A stretch of DNA of 64,000 nt from Nocardioides luteus (lineage in GTDB: Bacteria; Actinomycetota; Actinomycetes; Propionibacteriales; Nocardioidaceae). Under the pieces are notes generated by a model. It worked only from the letters and a program-made list of their open reading frames with translations. It had not been told where the DNA came from and searched no databases. This document shows positions 44,537 through 53,404 of the stretch, piece by piece; the first letter of the stretch is position 1, and the number at the start of each line of letters is the position of its first letter. The stretch spans positions 124,001 through 188,000 of the forward strand of contig NZ_BMRK01000008.1 of NCBI RefSeq assembly GCF_014648595.1, in the 5' to 3' direction. A program made the position numbers and the translations under genes.

Positions 44537-45280
44537 ATGTCGTCCAAGAATGCTGTCGTGACCGGCGCCTCCAGCGGGATCGGCGCCGCCACCGCCCGCC
44601 AGCTCGCCAAGGAGGGCTACCACGTCTTCCTCGCCGCCCGGCGGGCCGACCGGATCGAGGCGCTCGCCGAGGAGATCGGTGGCACCGCGATCGCGACCGA
44701 CGTCACCTCCGACGACTCCGTCGCCGCGCTCGTGGAGGCGGTGGGTGACCGTCTCGACCTGCTGGTCAACAACGCCGGCGGCGCCTTCGGCGTGGACAAG
44801 GTGGCCGAGGCCGACCTGGCGAAGTGGCAGGCGATGTTCGAGGTCAACGTGGTCGGCCTGACCCGGGTGACCAAGGCGCTGCTCCCGGCGCTGATCGCCT
44901 CGGGTGCCGGCGCCGTCATCAACGTCGGCTCGATCGCCGGCCGGCGCGCCTACGAGGGCGGCGCCGGATACAACGCGGCCAAGTTCGGCACCCGCGCGGT
45001 CACCGAGGCGCTGCGCCTGGAGATCGTCGACCAGCCGGTGCGGATCATGGAGATCGCCCCCGGCATGGTCCACACCGAGGAGTTCTCGCTCGTCCGCCTC
45101 GGCGGCGACAAGGCAGCGGCCGAGGCCGTCTACCAGGGCGTCGCCGAGCCGCTGATCGCCGACGACGTCGCCGACGCGATCGTCTGGATGGCCACCCGCC
45201 CGGCTCACGTCAACATCGACGAGCTGGTCATCAAGCCGCGGGCCCAGGCCGCGCCGCACAAGGTCCACCGGGAGAGCTGA
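44537..45280 (+). CDS. SDR family NAD(P)-dependent oxidoreductase
   Basis: A 247-residue short-chain dehydrogenase of the YdfG type. Cofactor motif [12 protein letters not shown], catalytic YNAAK, and Ser in NVGSIAG are present. YdfG-type enzymes oxidise 3-hydroxy acids such as serine or reduce malonic semialdehyde. ATG at 44537 follows AGGAGAG. Confidence 0.9.
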   Translation: MSSKNAVVTGASSGIGAATARQLAKEGYHVFLAARRADRIEALAEEIGGTAIATDVTSDDSVAALVEAVGDRLDLLVNNAGGAFGVDKVAEADLAKWQAMFEVNVVGLTRVTKALLPALIASGAGAVINVGSIAGRRAYEGGAGYNAAKFGTRAVTEALRLEIVDQPVRIMEIAPGMVHTEEFSLVRLGGDKAAAEAVYQGVAEPLIADDVADAIVWMATRPAHVNIDELVIKPRAQAAPHKVHRES

Positions 45281-45373
45281 GCCACCCCGATCCACCCTCT
45301 GACCTGGGCCGGACCAGGTGAGAGGGCGGTCGAGGATTGAGTACGCGGCACCGCACGGTGTCACACTCGATAC

Positions 45374-46063
45374 GTGCAGACGATCGGACTCATCGGCGGC
45401 ATGAGCTGGGAAAGCACTGCCGCTTACTACGAGGGACTCAACAAGGGTGTCCAGCAGCGGCTCGGCGGGCTCCACTCCGCCAAGATCGTGCTGGCCTCCG
45501 TCGACCTGGCCGAGCTGACCGCGCTCCAGGAGAAGGAGTCCTGGGACCAGGTCGCCGAGATCCTGGTCGCATCGGCGCGCAGCGTCGTGGCCGGTGGCGC
45601 CGACTTCATCCTGTTGTGCACGACCACCTTCCACAAGGTCTACGACGAGGTGGCGGCGGCCGTCGACGTACCCGTCCTGCACCTGGCCGACGTCCTCGCC
45701 GAGAAGGCCACCGAGCTCGGCATCACCAAGGCCGGCTTCCTAGCCACCCGCTACACCGTGGAGAACGACTTCTTCGCGCAGCGGATCTCCGACCACGGCG
45801 TCGACGTCAACCTGCCCGACACGCTCCACATCGAGATGCTCGACTCGATCATCTACGAGGAGCTCGTGCACCGCACGGTCGTCTCGGGCTCGCGCAAGCG
45901 GGTCCTCGAGGTCGTCCACGAGCTGTGGGACGCCGGCTCCGACGGTGTCATCCTCGGCGCCTCCGAGCTCAGCCTCCTGGTGCGGCCCAGCGACGTCGAT
46001 GTTCCCATCCTCGACGCCATCACCGTGCACGTCGAGGCAGCGCTCGACCGCGCCCTCGCCTGA
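45374..46063 (+). CDS. Aspartate/glutamate racemase-like protein, second cysteine lost
   Basis: A 229-residue Asp/Glu racemase-fold protein (TIGLIGGMSWESTAAYYEGLN). The first catalytic cysteine is present (Cys82 in LLCTTTFH), but the second, normally in GCTE, is Ala196 in LGASELSLL. Two-base racemisation needs both, so the enzyme may have changed activity or specificity. GTG at 45374 is used. Confidence 0.8.
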   Translation: MQTIGLIGGMSWESTAAYYEGLNKGVQQRLGGLHSAKIVLASVDLAELTALQEKESWDQVAEILVASARSVVAGGADFILLCTTTFHKVYDEVAAAVDVPVLHLADVLAEKATELGITKAGFLATRYTVENDFFAQRISDHGVDVNLPDTLHIEMLDSIIYEELVHRTVVSGSRKRVLEVVHELWDAGSDGVILGASELSLLVRPSDVDVPILDAITVHVEAALDRALA

Positions 46064-46094
46064 CGTCGGTCGAGCCCGCGAGCGCCAGCGAGCG

Positions 46095-46150
46095 GTGTCG
46101 AGACCAACACGGTTCGTCGGCGCTCGATAGGACTGTGTTGGTCTCGACAC
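46095..46150. terminator. 16-base inverted repeat in convergent gap
   Basis: GTGTCGAGACCAACAC (46095-46110) and its exact reverse complement (46135-46150) flank a 24-base loop; outer GGTCGAGCC/GGCTCGACC also pair. It lies between the racemase and protease gene ends and contains GTCTCGAC, the core of the dispersed repeat seen near 49.6 kb. Confidence 0.7.
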
Positions 46151-46185
46151 GCCTCCGCCTAGCGGCTCCGGCGGCTCGACCAGCG

Positions 46186-47487
46186 TCAGCTCTCCAGGAG
46201 CTCGTTCGCGATGGCGTGCAGCTCGGGGCTGAGGTCGCCCTCGTGCACGACGGCGGTCTGTCCGTCGACCTCGAACTCGTAGACGTAGCGGTCGGCGCCC
46301 TTCGGCTGCGACGGCGCACCGGCGCCGGAGACCAGGTTGCGGACCGTCGCGACCTGAGCGGCCGACGGGGAGAGCTCGGCCACCCCCTCCTTGGTACGTC
46401 CCAGGAAGCCGCCGCTGCGGCGGACCTTCACCACGGTCGGACCCTGCTCCTCACCGTCAGGGGCGGGTGAGTCGGCGGCCGGGGTGACCCCGACCTCGGA
46501 CCAGGCGGTGGTGACCGCCTCGGCGTGCTCACCGGCCTCGGCGACCGTCGCGGCGGCGAAGCCGGCGAAGTCGGCGTCGGTCGTGACCGCGCCGCCCGTG
46601 AGAGCGGCGTACCAGATCTTGCCGACGCCGTCCCACGCGTTGCCGCCGATCGCCTTGGCGGCGAGCGCGAAGGCGCGGTTGGGGATGCCGGAGTTGATGT
46701 GGACGCCGCCGTTGTCGTCGGTGCCGTCGTAGATGTCGTCCATGTGAGCGGGCTGCGGGTCCTTGCCCAGCTCGGGGTCGTCGTAGGCGGTGCCGGGCTC
46801 GAGCATGTGGCGCAGGCCGACCCCCTGGACCGACTCGGTGAAGAGGCCCTCGCCGATGATCCAGTCGGCCTCCTCGGCGCTCTGGCCGAGGAGACGCTGC
46901 TTGAGGCAGGAGCCGAAGACGTCGGAGAGGTGCTCGTTGAGCGCACCCGACTGGCCCTGGTAGACGAGGCCGGCGGTGTGCTCGGTGACCGCGTGGGAGA
47001 GCTCGTGGCCGATCACGTCGACGGCCTTGGTGAAGCGCTGGAAGATCTTCCCGTCACCGTCGCCGAAGACCAGCTGCTTGCCGTCCCAGAAGGCGTTCGC
47101 GTAGCTCTGGTCGTAGTGGACGGTCATCACGACCTCGATGCCGCGGCCGTCGTAGGAGTCGCGGCCGTAGACCTCTTCGAAGAGGGCCAGCGACCCGGTG
47201 ATGCCGGTCGCCGCCTCGTCCACGCTCTCGTCGCCCGACTCGGGCTCGCCCGCGGCACGGACCTTCTCGCCGGGCAGGTCGGTGCCGTTGTTCGCGGTGT
47301 AGACGGTCCAGTCGCCCGCCTCCGCGGCGGTGTCGCCGGCCTCGGGGGCGGGACGCTGGGCGATCACAGCCGTCAGGTGCTCCGCCCGAGCGGCACGGAA
47401 ACCGTTGTCCTTGTCGAGGCAGCCAGGGTCGAGCCGCTGCATGAGGTAGGGGGGCACGATGTGGCAGACGTGTTTCCGAGGAGTCAT
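46186..47487 (-). CDS. M4 metallopeptidase fused to an emfourin-like domain
   Basis: A 433-residue protealysin-like zinc protease. The short N-terminus has the PPL-type precursor motif VPPYLMQRL, then the thermolysin core: zinc site GHELSH (about 161-166), third ligand in NEHLSDVFG, and catalytic His in GGVHINSGIPN (about 260). The last 80 residues (from about 351, VVKVRRSGGFLGRTKEG) resemble emfourin, the protealysin inhibitor, usually a separate gene. There is no signal peptide, so it may act in the cytoplasm. Confidence 0.85.
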   Translation of the reverse strand: MTPRKHVCHIVPPYLMQRLDPGCLDKDNGFRAARAEHLTAVIAQRPAPEAGDTAAEAGDWTVYTANNGTDLPGEKVRAAGEPESGDESVDEAATGITGSLALFEEVYGRDSYDGRGIEVVMTVHYDQSYANAFWDGKQLVFGDGDGKIFQRFTKAVDVIGHELSHAVTEHTAGLVYQGQSGALNEHLSDVFGSCLKQRLLGQSAEEADWIIGEGLFTESVQGVGLRHMLEPGTAYDDPELGKDPQPAHMDDIYDGTDDNGGVHINSGIPNRAFALAAKAIGGNAWDGVGKIWYAALTGGAVTTDADFAGFAAATVAEAGEHAEAVTTAWSEVGVTPAADSPAPDGEEQGPTVVKVRRSGGFLGRTKEGVAELSPSAAQVATVRNLVSGAGAPSQPKGADRYVYEFEVDGQTAVVHEGDLSPELHAIANELLES

Positions 47488-47587
47488 GTCTCTCAGCCAA
47501 GCGCCATCTGAGGATGCGGGTCAAGGAGGTCGCGGCGGATAAGATCAGGCGTTCCCGTCCCGCTCCAGAAATCGAGCCGCTTCGCAC

Positions 47588-49477
47588 ATGTCCGAGATCC
47601 TCAAGGCCAATCTCCGCAACGTCGCCATCGTTGCGCACGTCGACCACGGCAAGACCACACTGGTCGACGCCATGCTGCGTCAGGCAGGCACCTTCACCGA
47701 GCACGAAGCCGAATCGGTGGCCGAGCGGGTCATGGACTCCGGCGAGCTCGAGCGCGAGAAGGGCATCACCATCCTCGCGAAGAACACCGCCATCCACTAC
47801 ACCGGGCCGAGCGCGCCCGAGGGGATGACGATCAACATCATCGACACCCCCGGCCACGCCGACTTCGGTGGTGAGGTCGAGCGCGGTCTGTCGATGGTCG
47901 ACGGCATCGTGCTGCTGGTGGACGCCTCCGAGGGCCCGCTCCCGCAGACCCGGTTCGTGCTGCGCAAGGCGCTCAACGCCGACATGCCGGTCGTGCTCGT
48001 GGTCAACAAGGTCGACCGTCCCGACGCGCGCATCGAGGAGGTCGTCGACGAGACCTACGAGCTCTTCATGGACCTGCTCGACGACTCCCACAGCCAGGAC
48101 GCCCTCGACTTCCCGGTGATCTACGCCTCCGGCAAGGCGGGCGTCGCCTCGCTCGAGCAGCCGGCCAACGGCGAGCTGCCCGACTCCAAGGACCTCGAGC
48201 CGCTCTTCTCCACCATCCTGGAGACCATCCCGGCCCCGACCTACCAGGCCGGCGCGCCGCTGCAGGCCCACGTCACCAACCTCGACGCCTCCCCGTTCCT
48301 GGGCCGCCTCGCGCTGGTCCGCATCCACCAGGGCACCCTGAAGAAGGGCCAGAACGTCGCCTGGATGCAGCGCAACGGCGAGACCAAGAACGTACGCATC
48401 ACCGAGCTGCTCATCACCGACGGCCTCGAGCGCAAGCCCGGCGAGGAGGCCGGCCCCGGCGACATCGTCGCCGTCGCGGGCATCCCGGAGATCATGATCG
48501 GTGAGACGCTGGCCGACCCGGAGAACCCGGTCGCGCTGCCGCTCATCCACGTCGACGAGCCGGCGATCTCGATGACCATCGGCACCAACACCTCGCCGCT
48601 CGTCGGCAAGGTCAAGGGCGCCAAGGTCACCGCCCGGATGGTCAAGGACCGCCTCGACCAGGAGCTCATCGGCAACGTCTCGCTCAAGGTCCTCAACACC
48701 GAGCGGCCCGACGCCTGGGAGGTGCAGGGCCGCGGTGAGCTGGCGCTGGCCATCCTGGTCGAGCAGATGCGTCGCGAGGGCTACGAGCTGACCGTCGGCA
48801 AGCCGCAGGTGGTCACCCGCGAGATCGACGGCAAGCTCCACGAGCCTTTCGAGCGGCTCACCATCGACGCCCCGGAGGAGTTCCTCGGCACCATCACCGA
48901 GCTGCTCGCCAACCGCAAGGGCCGCATGGAGGGCATGACCAACCACGGCACCGGCTGGGTCCGGATGGAGTTCATCGTCCCCTCCCGCGGCCTGATCGGC
49001 TTCCGCACCGACTTCCTCACCGAGACGCGCGGCACCGGCATCGCCCACCACATCTCCGAGGGCTACTTCCCGTGGGCCGGCGAGATCCGCTCGCGCAACA
49101 ACGGCTCGCTGGTCGCCGACCGCTCCGGTGCGGCCTCGGCCTACGCGATGACCTCGCTCCAGGAGCGCGGCGTGCTCTTCGTCGAGCCCACCACCGAGGT
49201 CTACGAGGGCATGATCGTCGGCGAGAACTCCCGCCAGGACGACATGGACGTCAACATCACCAAGGAGAAGCAGCAGACCAACATCCGGTCCGCCACCTCC
49301 GACAACTTCGAGAAGCTCATCCCGCCGAAGAAGCTCTCCCTCGAGCAGTGCCTGGAGTTCTGCCGCGAGGACGAGTGCGTCGAGATCACGCCTGACCAGA
49401 TCCGGATCCGGAAGGTGATCCTGGACGCGAACGAGCGGGCGAAGATCGCGAGCCGAGCACGGAAGGCCAACAAGTAG
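47588..49477 (+). CDS. typA: Ribosome-associated GTPase TypA/BipA
   Basis: A 629-residue translational GTPase. G motifs: AHVDHGKTT, DTPGHADF, NKVDRPDAR. Domain order matches BipA (G domain, beta-barrel, two alpha/beta domains, C-terminal basic tail). It assists ribosome assembly at low temperature in E. coli. The last 35 bases including the stop recur 108 bases downstream. Confidence 0.94.
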   Translation: MSEILKANLRNVAIVAHVDHGKTTLVDAMLRQAGTFTEHEAESVAERVMDSGELEREKGITILAKNTAIHYTGPSAPEGMTINIIDTPGHADFGGEVERGLSMVDGIVLLVDASEGPLPQTRFVLRKALNADMPVVLVVNKVDRPDARIEEVVDETYELFMDLLDDSHSQDALDFPVIYASGKAGVASLEQPANGELPDSKDLEPLFSTILETIPAPTYQAGAPLQAHVTNLDASPFLGRLALVRIHQGTLKKGQNVAWMQRNGETKNVRITELLITDGLERKPGEEAGPGDIVAVAGIPEIMIGETLADPENPVALPLIHVDEPAISMTIGTNTSPLVGKVKGAKVTARMVKDRLDQELIGNVSLKVLNTERPDAWEVQGRGELALAILVEQMRREGYELTVGKPQVVTREIDGKLHEPFERLTIDAPEEFLGTITELLANRKGRMEGMTNHGTGWVRMEFIVPSRGLIGFRTDFLTETRGTGIAHHISEGYFPWAGEIRSRNNGSLVADRSGAASAYAMTSLQERGVLFVEPTTEVYEGMIVGENSRQDDMDVNITKEKQQTNIRSATSDNFEKLIPPKKLSLEQCLEFCREDECVEITPDQIRIRKVILDANERAKIASRARKANK

Positions 49478-49586
49478 GCGGAGCGCCAGCGGAGCCTGCT
49501 TGATTGGGCTTGTCGTGCGAGGCGAAGTGATCCCTGACCGAAGGTCAGGATGATCGCGAGCCGAGCGCGCAAGGCCAACAAGTAGG
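49444..49586. repeat. Duplicated typA 3' end
   Basis: The 35-base segment 49444-49478, which ends typA, recurs with two mismatches at 49552-49586. Between them lies a 73-base insert with a CCTGACC/GGTCAGG hairpin at about 49533-49549. Confidence 0.85.
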
Positions 49587-49669
49587 TCTCGACAGGCTCG
49601 ACCACCGGGGGCGCGAGGTCTCGACAGGCTCGACCACCGGTACAGAGGTCTCGACAGGCTCGACCACCG
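49584..49669. repeat. Three copies of a 24-base repeat
   Basis: AGGTCTCGACAGGCTCGACC(ACCG) occurs exactly at 49584-49607, 49616-49639 and 49646-49669. Confidence 0.92.
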
Positions 49670-49679
49670 ACACTGATAC

Positions 49680-49709
49680 GGCCGCTGATCCCATCTGGGG
49701 TCAGCGGCC
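49680..49709 (+). terminator. Intrinsic terminator of typA
   Basis: GGCCGCTGA-t-CCC-atct-GGG-g-TCAGCGGCC forms a strong stem, followed by TTGTCGTTGTG. Confidence 0.85.
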
Positions 49710-49742
49710 TTGTCGTTGTGATCTGCCTGCGACACTTCCACC

Positions 49743-50624
49743 ATGACGCGTACGCATGTGGAGGCCGAGATCGCGAGCCAGCCGTCGACGTGGCGGGAGG
49801 CCGCGGCGCTGCTGCCGGAGGTGGAGGGGCTGCTGCCGCGGGCCGGGGAGCGGGTGGCCGTGGTCGGGTGCGGGACCTCATGGTTCATGGCGATGGCCTA
49901 CGCCGGGCTGCGCGAGGGCGCGGGCCAGGGCGAGACCGACGCGTTCACCGCCTCGGAGTTCCCGTCCGGGCGCCGTTACGACCGGGTCGTGGCGATCACC
50001 AGGTCGGGCACGACGACGGAGGTGCTGCGCCTGCTCGCCGCGGTCGAGGCCCCGACGGTGGCGATCACCGGGGTGCCGGAGGAGCAGGTCAAGGACGTCG
50101 CCGACGCGATCGTCGGGCTGCCGTTCGCCGACGAGGAGTCGGTGGTGCAGACGAGGTTCGCGACCACGACGCTGGCGTTGCTGCGGGCCCACCTCGGCCA
50201 CGACATCGAGGCGGTGGCGGCCGACGCGGAGCAGGCGCTGGCTGCGGACGTCGGCGCCCACCTGGATGCCGAGCAGATCAGCTTCGTCGGCCAGGGCTGG
50301 ACGATCGGGCTGGCCCAGGAGGCCGCGCTGAAGACTCGTGAGGCGGCCCAGTTCTGGGCCGAGGCCTACCCCGCCATGGACTACCGCCACGGTCCGATCT
50401 CGATCGCCGAGCCGGGCCGCCTGGTCTGGTCCTTCGGCGAGCCGCCCGAGGGGCTGCGCGAGCAGGTCGCCGCGACCGGCGCCACGTTCGTGACCGACGA
50501 CCTCGACCCCCTCGCGCAGCTGGTCCTCGCCCAGCGCGTCGCCGTCGGGCTGTCCCTCGGCCGCGGTCTCGATCCCGACCGCCCGCGTCACCTGACCCGA
50601 GCCGTCGAGCTCCCGGACCGATGA
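49743..50624 (+). CDS. SIS domain sugar isomerase/deaminase-like protein
   Basis: A 293-residue protein with two SIS domains: VAVVGCGTSWFMAMAY and VVAITRSGTTTEVLRLL in the first; ISFVGQGWTIGLAQEAALKTREAA in the second. It resembles the isomerase half of GlmS and AgaS-type proteins acting on amino-sugar phosphates. GACACT lies 6 bases before ATG. First gene of a four-gene operon with stop-start overlaps. Confidence 0.85.
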   Translation: MTRTHVEAEIASQPSTWREAAALLPEVEGLLPRAGERVAVVGCGTSWFMAMAYAGLREGAGQGETDAFTASEFPSGRRYDRVVAITRSGTTTEVLRLLAAVEAPTVAITGVPEEQVKDVADAIVGLPFADEESVVQTRFATTTLALLRAHLGHDIEAVAADAEQALAADVGAHLDAEQISFVGQGWTIGLAQEAALKTREAAQFWAEAYPAMDYRHGPISIAEPGRLVWSFGEPPEGLREQVAATGATFVTDDLDPLAQLVLAQRVAVGLSLGRGLDPDRPRHLTRAVELPDR

Positions 50625-51520
50625 CCACAGTCGCAGCCGTCGACGTCGGCGGCACCGCGATCAAGTACGGCCTCCTCCGCGGCGACGTGCTCGAGCCGGA
50701 GCCCGAGATCCCCACTCCCCTACGCGGCCCCGACACGGCCGAAGAGGTCGTCGACGTCGTCGCCCAGGCCCTTGCTGACCTGCGGAGACGCTCCGATTTC
50801 GAGGCCGTCGGCCTGGTCGTGCCGGGCTACGTCGACGCCGAGCGCGGTGTCGCGATCCGCTCGGAGAACCTCGGCTGGCGCGACGTACCGTTCCGAGACC
50901 AGCTCGCCGAGCGCGTCGGCCTTCCGGTGGCCTTCGGCCATGACGTACGCGCCGGGGCGCTCGCCGAGGCGAGGCTCGGTGCCGCCCGGGGTCTGCGAGA
51001 CGTGCTGGTGGTCCCGATCGGCACCGGCATCGCCGCCGGTCTGGTCATCGACGGACGGCTCCACGAGCGGCCCGGCCCGTTCGGCGAGATCGGCCACCTC
51101 GACGCCGGGCACGAGCGGCGCTGCGTGTGCGGCCGCACCGGCTGCCTGGAGGCGATCGCCTCAGCGGCCGCGATCAGCCGGGCCTATGTCGAGCAGACCG
51201 GCCACCCCGCCACCGCCGCCGAGGTGGCGGCACGCGTTGGCGAGGGCGACCCGGCCGCGAGCCTGATCTGGCAGGAGGCCGTCGAGGCGCTCGCCGCCAC
51301 GCTCGCGCCCTGCATCACCCTGCTCGCGCCCGGCGCGGTCGTGATCGGCGGCGGTCTGGCCCGCGCCGGCGACCTGCTGCTGCGCCCGCTTCGACGGGCG
51401 CTGGAGCGGCACACCCCGGTCGAGGTCGAGCTGCGCCCCGCGGCCCTCGGCACCCATGCCGGCTGCACCGGCGCCGGCCTGCTCGCCCTCGACCTGCTGC
51501 GCGCCGCGGAGCCGGCATGA
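50621..51520 (+). CDS. ROK family sugar kinase
   Basis: A 299-residue ROK kinase: AAVDVGGTAIKYGLL phosphate loop, catalytic GHDVRAGALAE, FGEIGHLDAG, and the zinc-binding CVCGRTGCLE. No HTH, so it is an enzyme, not a repressor. It overlaps both neighbours by 4 bases. Likely phosphorylates the hexose or amino sugar handled by this operon. Confidence 0.9.
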   Translation: MTTVAAVDVGGTAIKYGLLRGDVLEPEPEIPTPLRGPDTAEEVVDVVAQALADLRRRSDFEAVGLVVPGYVDAERGVAIRSENLGWRDVPFRDQLAERVGLPVAFGHDVRAGALAEARLGAARGLRDVLVVPIGTGIAAGLVIDGRLHERPGPFGEIGHLDAGHERRCVCGRTGCLEAIASAAAISRAYVEQTGHPATAAEVAARVGEGDPAASLIWQEAVEALAATLAPCITLLAPGAVVIGGGLARAGDLLLRPLRRALERHTPVEVELRPAALGTHAGCTGAGLLALDLLRAAEPA

Positions 51521-52422
51521 TCCTGACGATCACGCTCAACCCGGCGGTCGACGTGACCTACGAGGTCGACGAGCTGGTGCCGCACGCGACCCACCGGGTG
51601 CGGGCGGTGCGTGAGCAGGCAGGCGGCAAGGGCGTCAACGTCTCCCGGGTGCTGCACCAGGTCGGCCACCCGACCATGGCGACCGGCCTGCTCGGCGGTC
51701 CCACGGGAGACCTCGTCCGCGGCCGGCTCGCCGCGGCCGGGATCGAGACCGCGTTCACGCCGATTACGGCCACCACCCGCCGGACCGTCGTCGTCACCGA
51801 CACCGAGGACGCCACCGTCTTCAACGAGCCCGGACCCGCGGTCACCGACGCGGAGTGGTCGGCGTTCACCGGCAGCCTGAACGCCCTGTCCACCGGCGCC
51901 ACGTGCGTGGTGATGTCGGGGTCGCTGCCCGCGGGCGTCGACCCCGCCGCGTACGCAGAGCTCTGCGCGCTCCTGCCCGTCCCGGCCGTCGTCGACACCT
52001 CCGGCCCCGCCCTGCTCGCGGCTGCCGAGGCCGGTGCGAACCTCCTCAAGCCCAACGCCGCCGAGCTCAGCGAGGCGACCGGCATCCAGGACACCTACGC
52101 CGCCGCCCAGCACCTCCGCGACCGCGGCGCCACCACCGTCGTGGTCACCCGCGGCGCCGACGGCATGCTCGCGGTCACGCCGGACGGCACCTGGTCGGCC
52201 CGCCTGGGCGAGCGCATCGCCGGCAACCCGACCGGCGCCGGCGACGCCGCGACCGCCGCGCTCGCGGCCGGGCACGCGACCGGCGCAGACTGGCCCGAGC
52301 GCCTGCGCGAGGCCGTCGCCTGGTCGGCCGCGGCGGTGCCCGTCCCGCACGCCGGGGAGGTCGACCTGCCCACCCTCGACCGGCTCCGCCCGCTCGTCAC
52401 CGTCACCAAGGAGAACCCGTGA
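51517..52422 (+). CDS. PfkB family 1-phosphofructokinase/tagatose-6-phosphate kinase
   Basis: A 301-residue kinase of the LacC/FruK type: ITLNPAVDVTYEVDELVPH, GGKGVNVSRVL and the anion-hole NPTGAGDAATA. It phosphorylates a ketohexose phosphate to a bisphosphate, the substrate for the aldolase encoded next. ATGA overlap with the ROK gene. Confidence 0.87.
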   Translation: MILTITLNPAVDVTYEVDELVPHATHRVRAVREQAGGKGVNVSRVLHQVGHPTMATGLLGGPTGDLVRGRLAAAGIETAFTPITATTRRTVVVTDTEDATVFNEPGPAVTDAEWSAFTGSLNALSTGATCVVMSGSLPAGVDPAAYAELCALLPVPAVVDTSGPALLAAAEAGANLLKPNAAELSEATGIQDTYAAAQHLRDRGATTVVVTRGADGMLAVTPDGTWSARLGERIAGNPTGAGDAATAALAAGHATGADWPERLREAVAWSAAAVPVPHAGEVDLPTLDRLRPLVTVTKENP

Positions 52423-53255
52423 CCCTCACGACCACCGCCTCGCTCCTCAGCACCGCCTACGAGGAGGGTCGCGGGATCGCCGCCTTCAACGCCATCAACC
52501 TGGAGACGGTCGAGGCCATCGCGACCGGTGCCGAGGCCGCGAACCTGCCGGTGATCGTGCAGATCAGCGAGAACGCCGTGCGCTATCACCAGGGTCTGGC
52601 GCCGCTCGCCCACGCCGCGATCGCGATCGCGACCGGCTCGACGATGCCGATCTCGCTCCACCTCGACCACGCGACCGACGAGCGCCTGGTCGGGATCGCG
52701 GTCGACCTCGGCTTCTCCTCGGTGATGTACGACGCCTCGCAGCTCGACTACGAGGAGAACCTCACCCGCACCGCCGCCGTCGTCCGCCGTTGCCACGACC
52801 GGGGCGCCCACGTCGAGGCCGAGCTCGGCGAGGTCGGCGGCAAGGACGGCGTCCACGCTCCCGGGGTGCGCACCGATCCCGGCGAGGCGGCGGCGTTCGT
52901 GGCCAGCACCGGCGTCGACGCCCTCGCTGTGGCGGTCGGCTCAAGTCATAAGATGACCACGCGCGACGCGGCCCTGGACGAGACCCTGATCGCGGCGCTG
53001 CGCCGGGCCGTCGACGTACCCCTGGTCCTGCACGGCTCCTCCGGCGTCAGCGACGACGGCCTGCGCGCCGCGATCGCCGCCGGGATGACGAAGATCAACG
53101 TCGCGACCCAGCTCAACAAGGCCTTCACCGCCGCGGTGCGCGAGAGCCTCGCGGCGGACCCGTCCCTGGTCGACCAGCGTCGCTACCTCGGCGCGGGCCG
53201 GGAGGCGATGGCGGCGGAGACCGCGCGACTGCTCACGGTGATTACTCGCGCGTAG
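52419..53255 (+). CDS. Class II fructose/tagatose-bisphosphate aldolase
   Basis: A 278-residue metal aldolase: AFNAINLETVEAI, metal ligands in SLHLDHATDE, EAELGEVGGKDG, and LHGSSGVSDDG. GTG at 52419 overlaps the kinase stop (GTGA). Fructose or tagatose bisphosphate are both possible; the upstream SIS and kinases fit a galactosamine/tagatose route, inferred. Confidence 0.88.
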   Translation: MTLTTTASLLSTAYEEGRGIAAFNAINLETVEAIATGAEAANLPVIVQISENAVRYHQGLAPLAHAAIAIATGSTMPISLHLDHATDERLVGIAVDLGFSSVMYDASQLDYEENLTRTAAVVRRCHDRGAHVEAELGEVGGKDGVHAPGVRTDPGEAAAFVASTGVDALAVAVGSSHKMTTRDAALDETLIAALRRAVDVPLVLHGSSGVSDDGLRAAIAAGMTKINVATQLNKAFTAAVRESLAADPSLVDQRRYLGAGREAMAAETARLLTVITRA

Positions 53256-53270
53256 ACGATGGACGCGGAG

Positions 53271-53284
53271 TGGAAGCGCTCCCA
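53271..53284. promoter_or_regulatory. CebR-type operator 1
   Basis: TGGAAGCGCTCCCA differs by one base from the CebR/CelR palindrome TGGGAGCGCTCCCA. It is upstream of the ceb promoter, just after the aldolase gene. Confidence 0.82.
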
Positions 53285-53314
53285 CCCATTACGAATTCGT
53301 TACCCACGCGCTAC

Positions 53315-53343
53315 TTGACACGGTTGTGTGAGCACACTCACAC
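53315..53343 (+). promoter_or_regulatory. ceb promoter -35 with perfect CRP-type box
   Basis: TTGACA (53315-53320) is a consensus -35. TGTGA-gcacac-TCACA (53327-53342) is a perfect CRP/GlxR consensus, inside GTGTGAG-caca-CTCACAC, overlapping spacer and likely -10 region. At this position a CRP homologue could repress or compete with polymerase. Confidence 0.75.
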
Positions 53344-53361
53344 TCTCCCTAGTCCCGAGAG

Positions 53362-53375
53362 TGGAAGCGCTCTCA
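53362..53375. promoter_or_regulatory. CebR-type operator 2
   Basis: TGGAAGCGCTCTCA lies between the promoter and the cebE start, a classic roadblock position for a LacI-family repressor. Confidence 0.82.
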
Positions 53376-53404
53376 CTCCCCACACTGACGTGCAGGAGCA
53401 CCCC

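Noticed and set aside
47054-49888. A 944-codon open frame on the minus strand opposite typA
   Set aside because: Shadow of typA; composition is low complexity and there is no domain.
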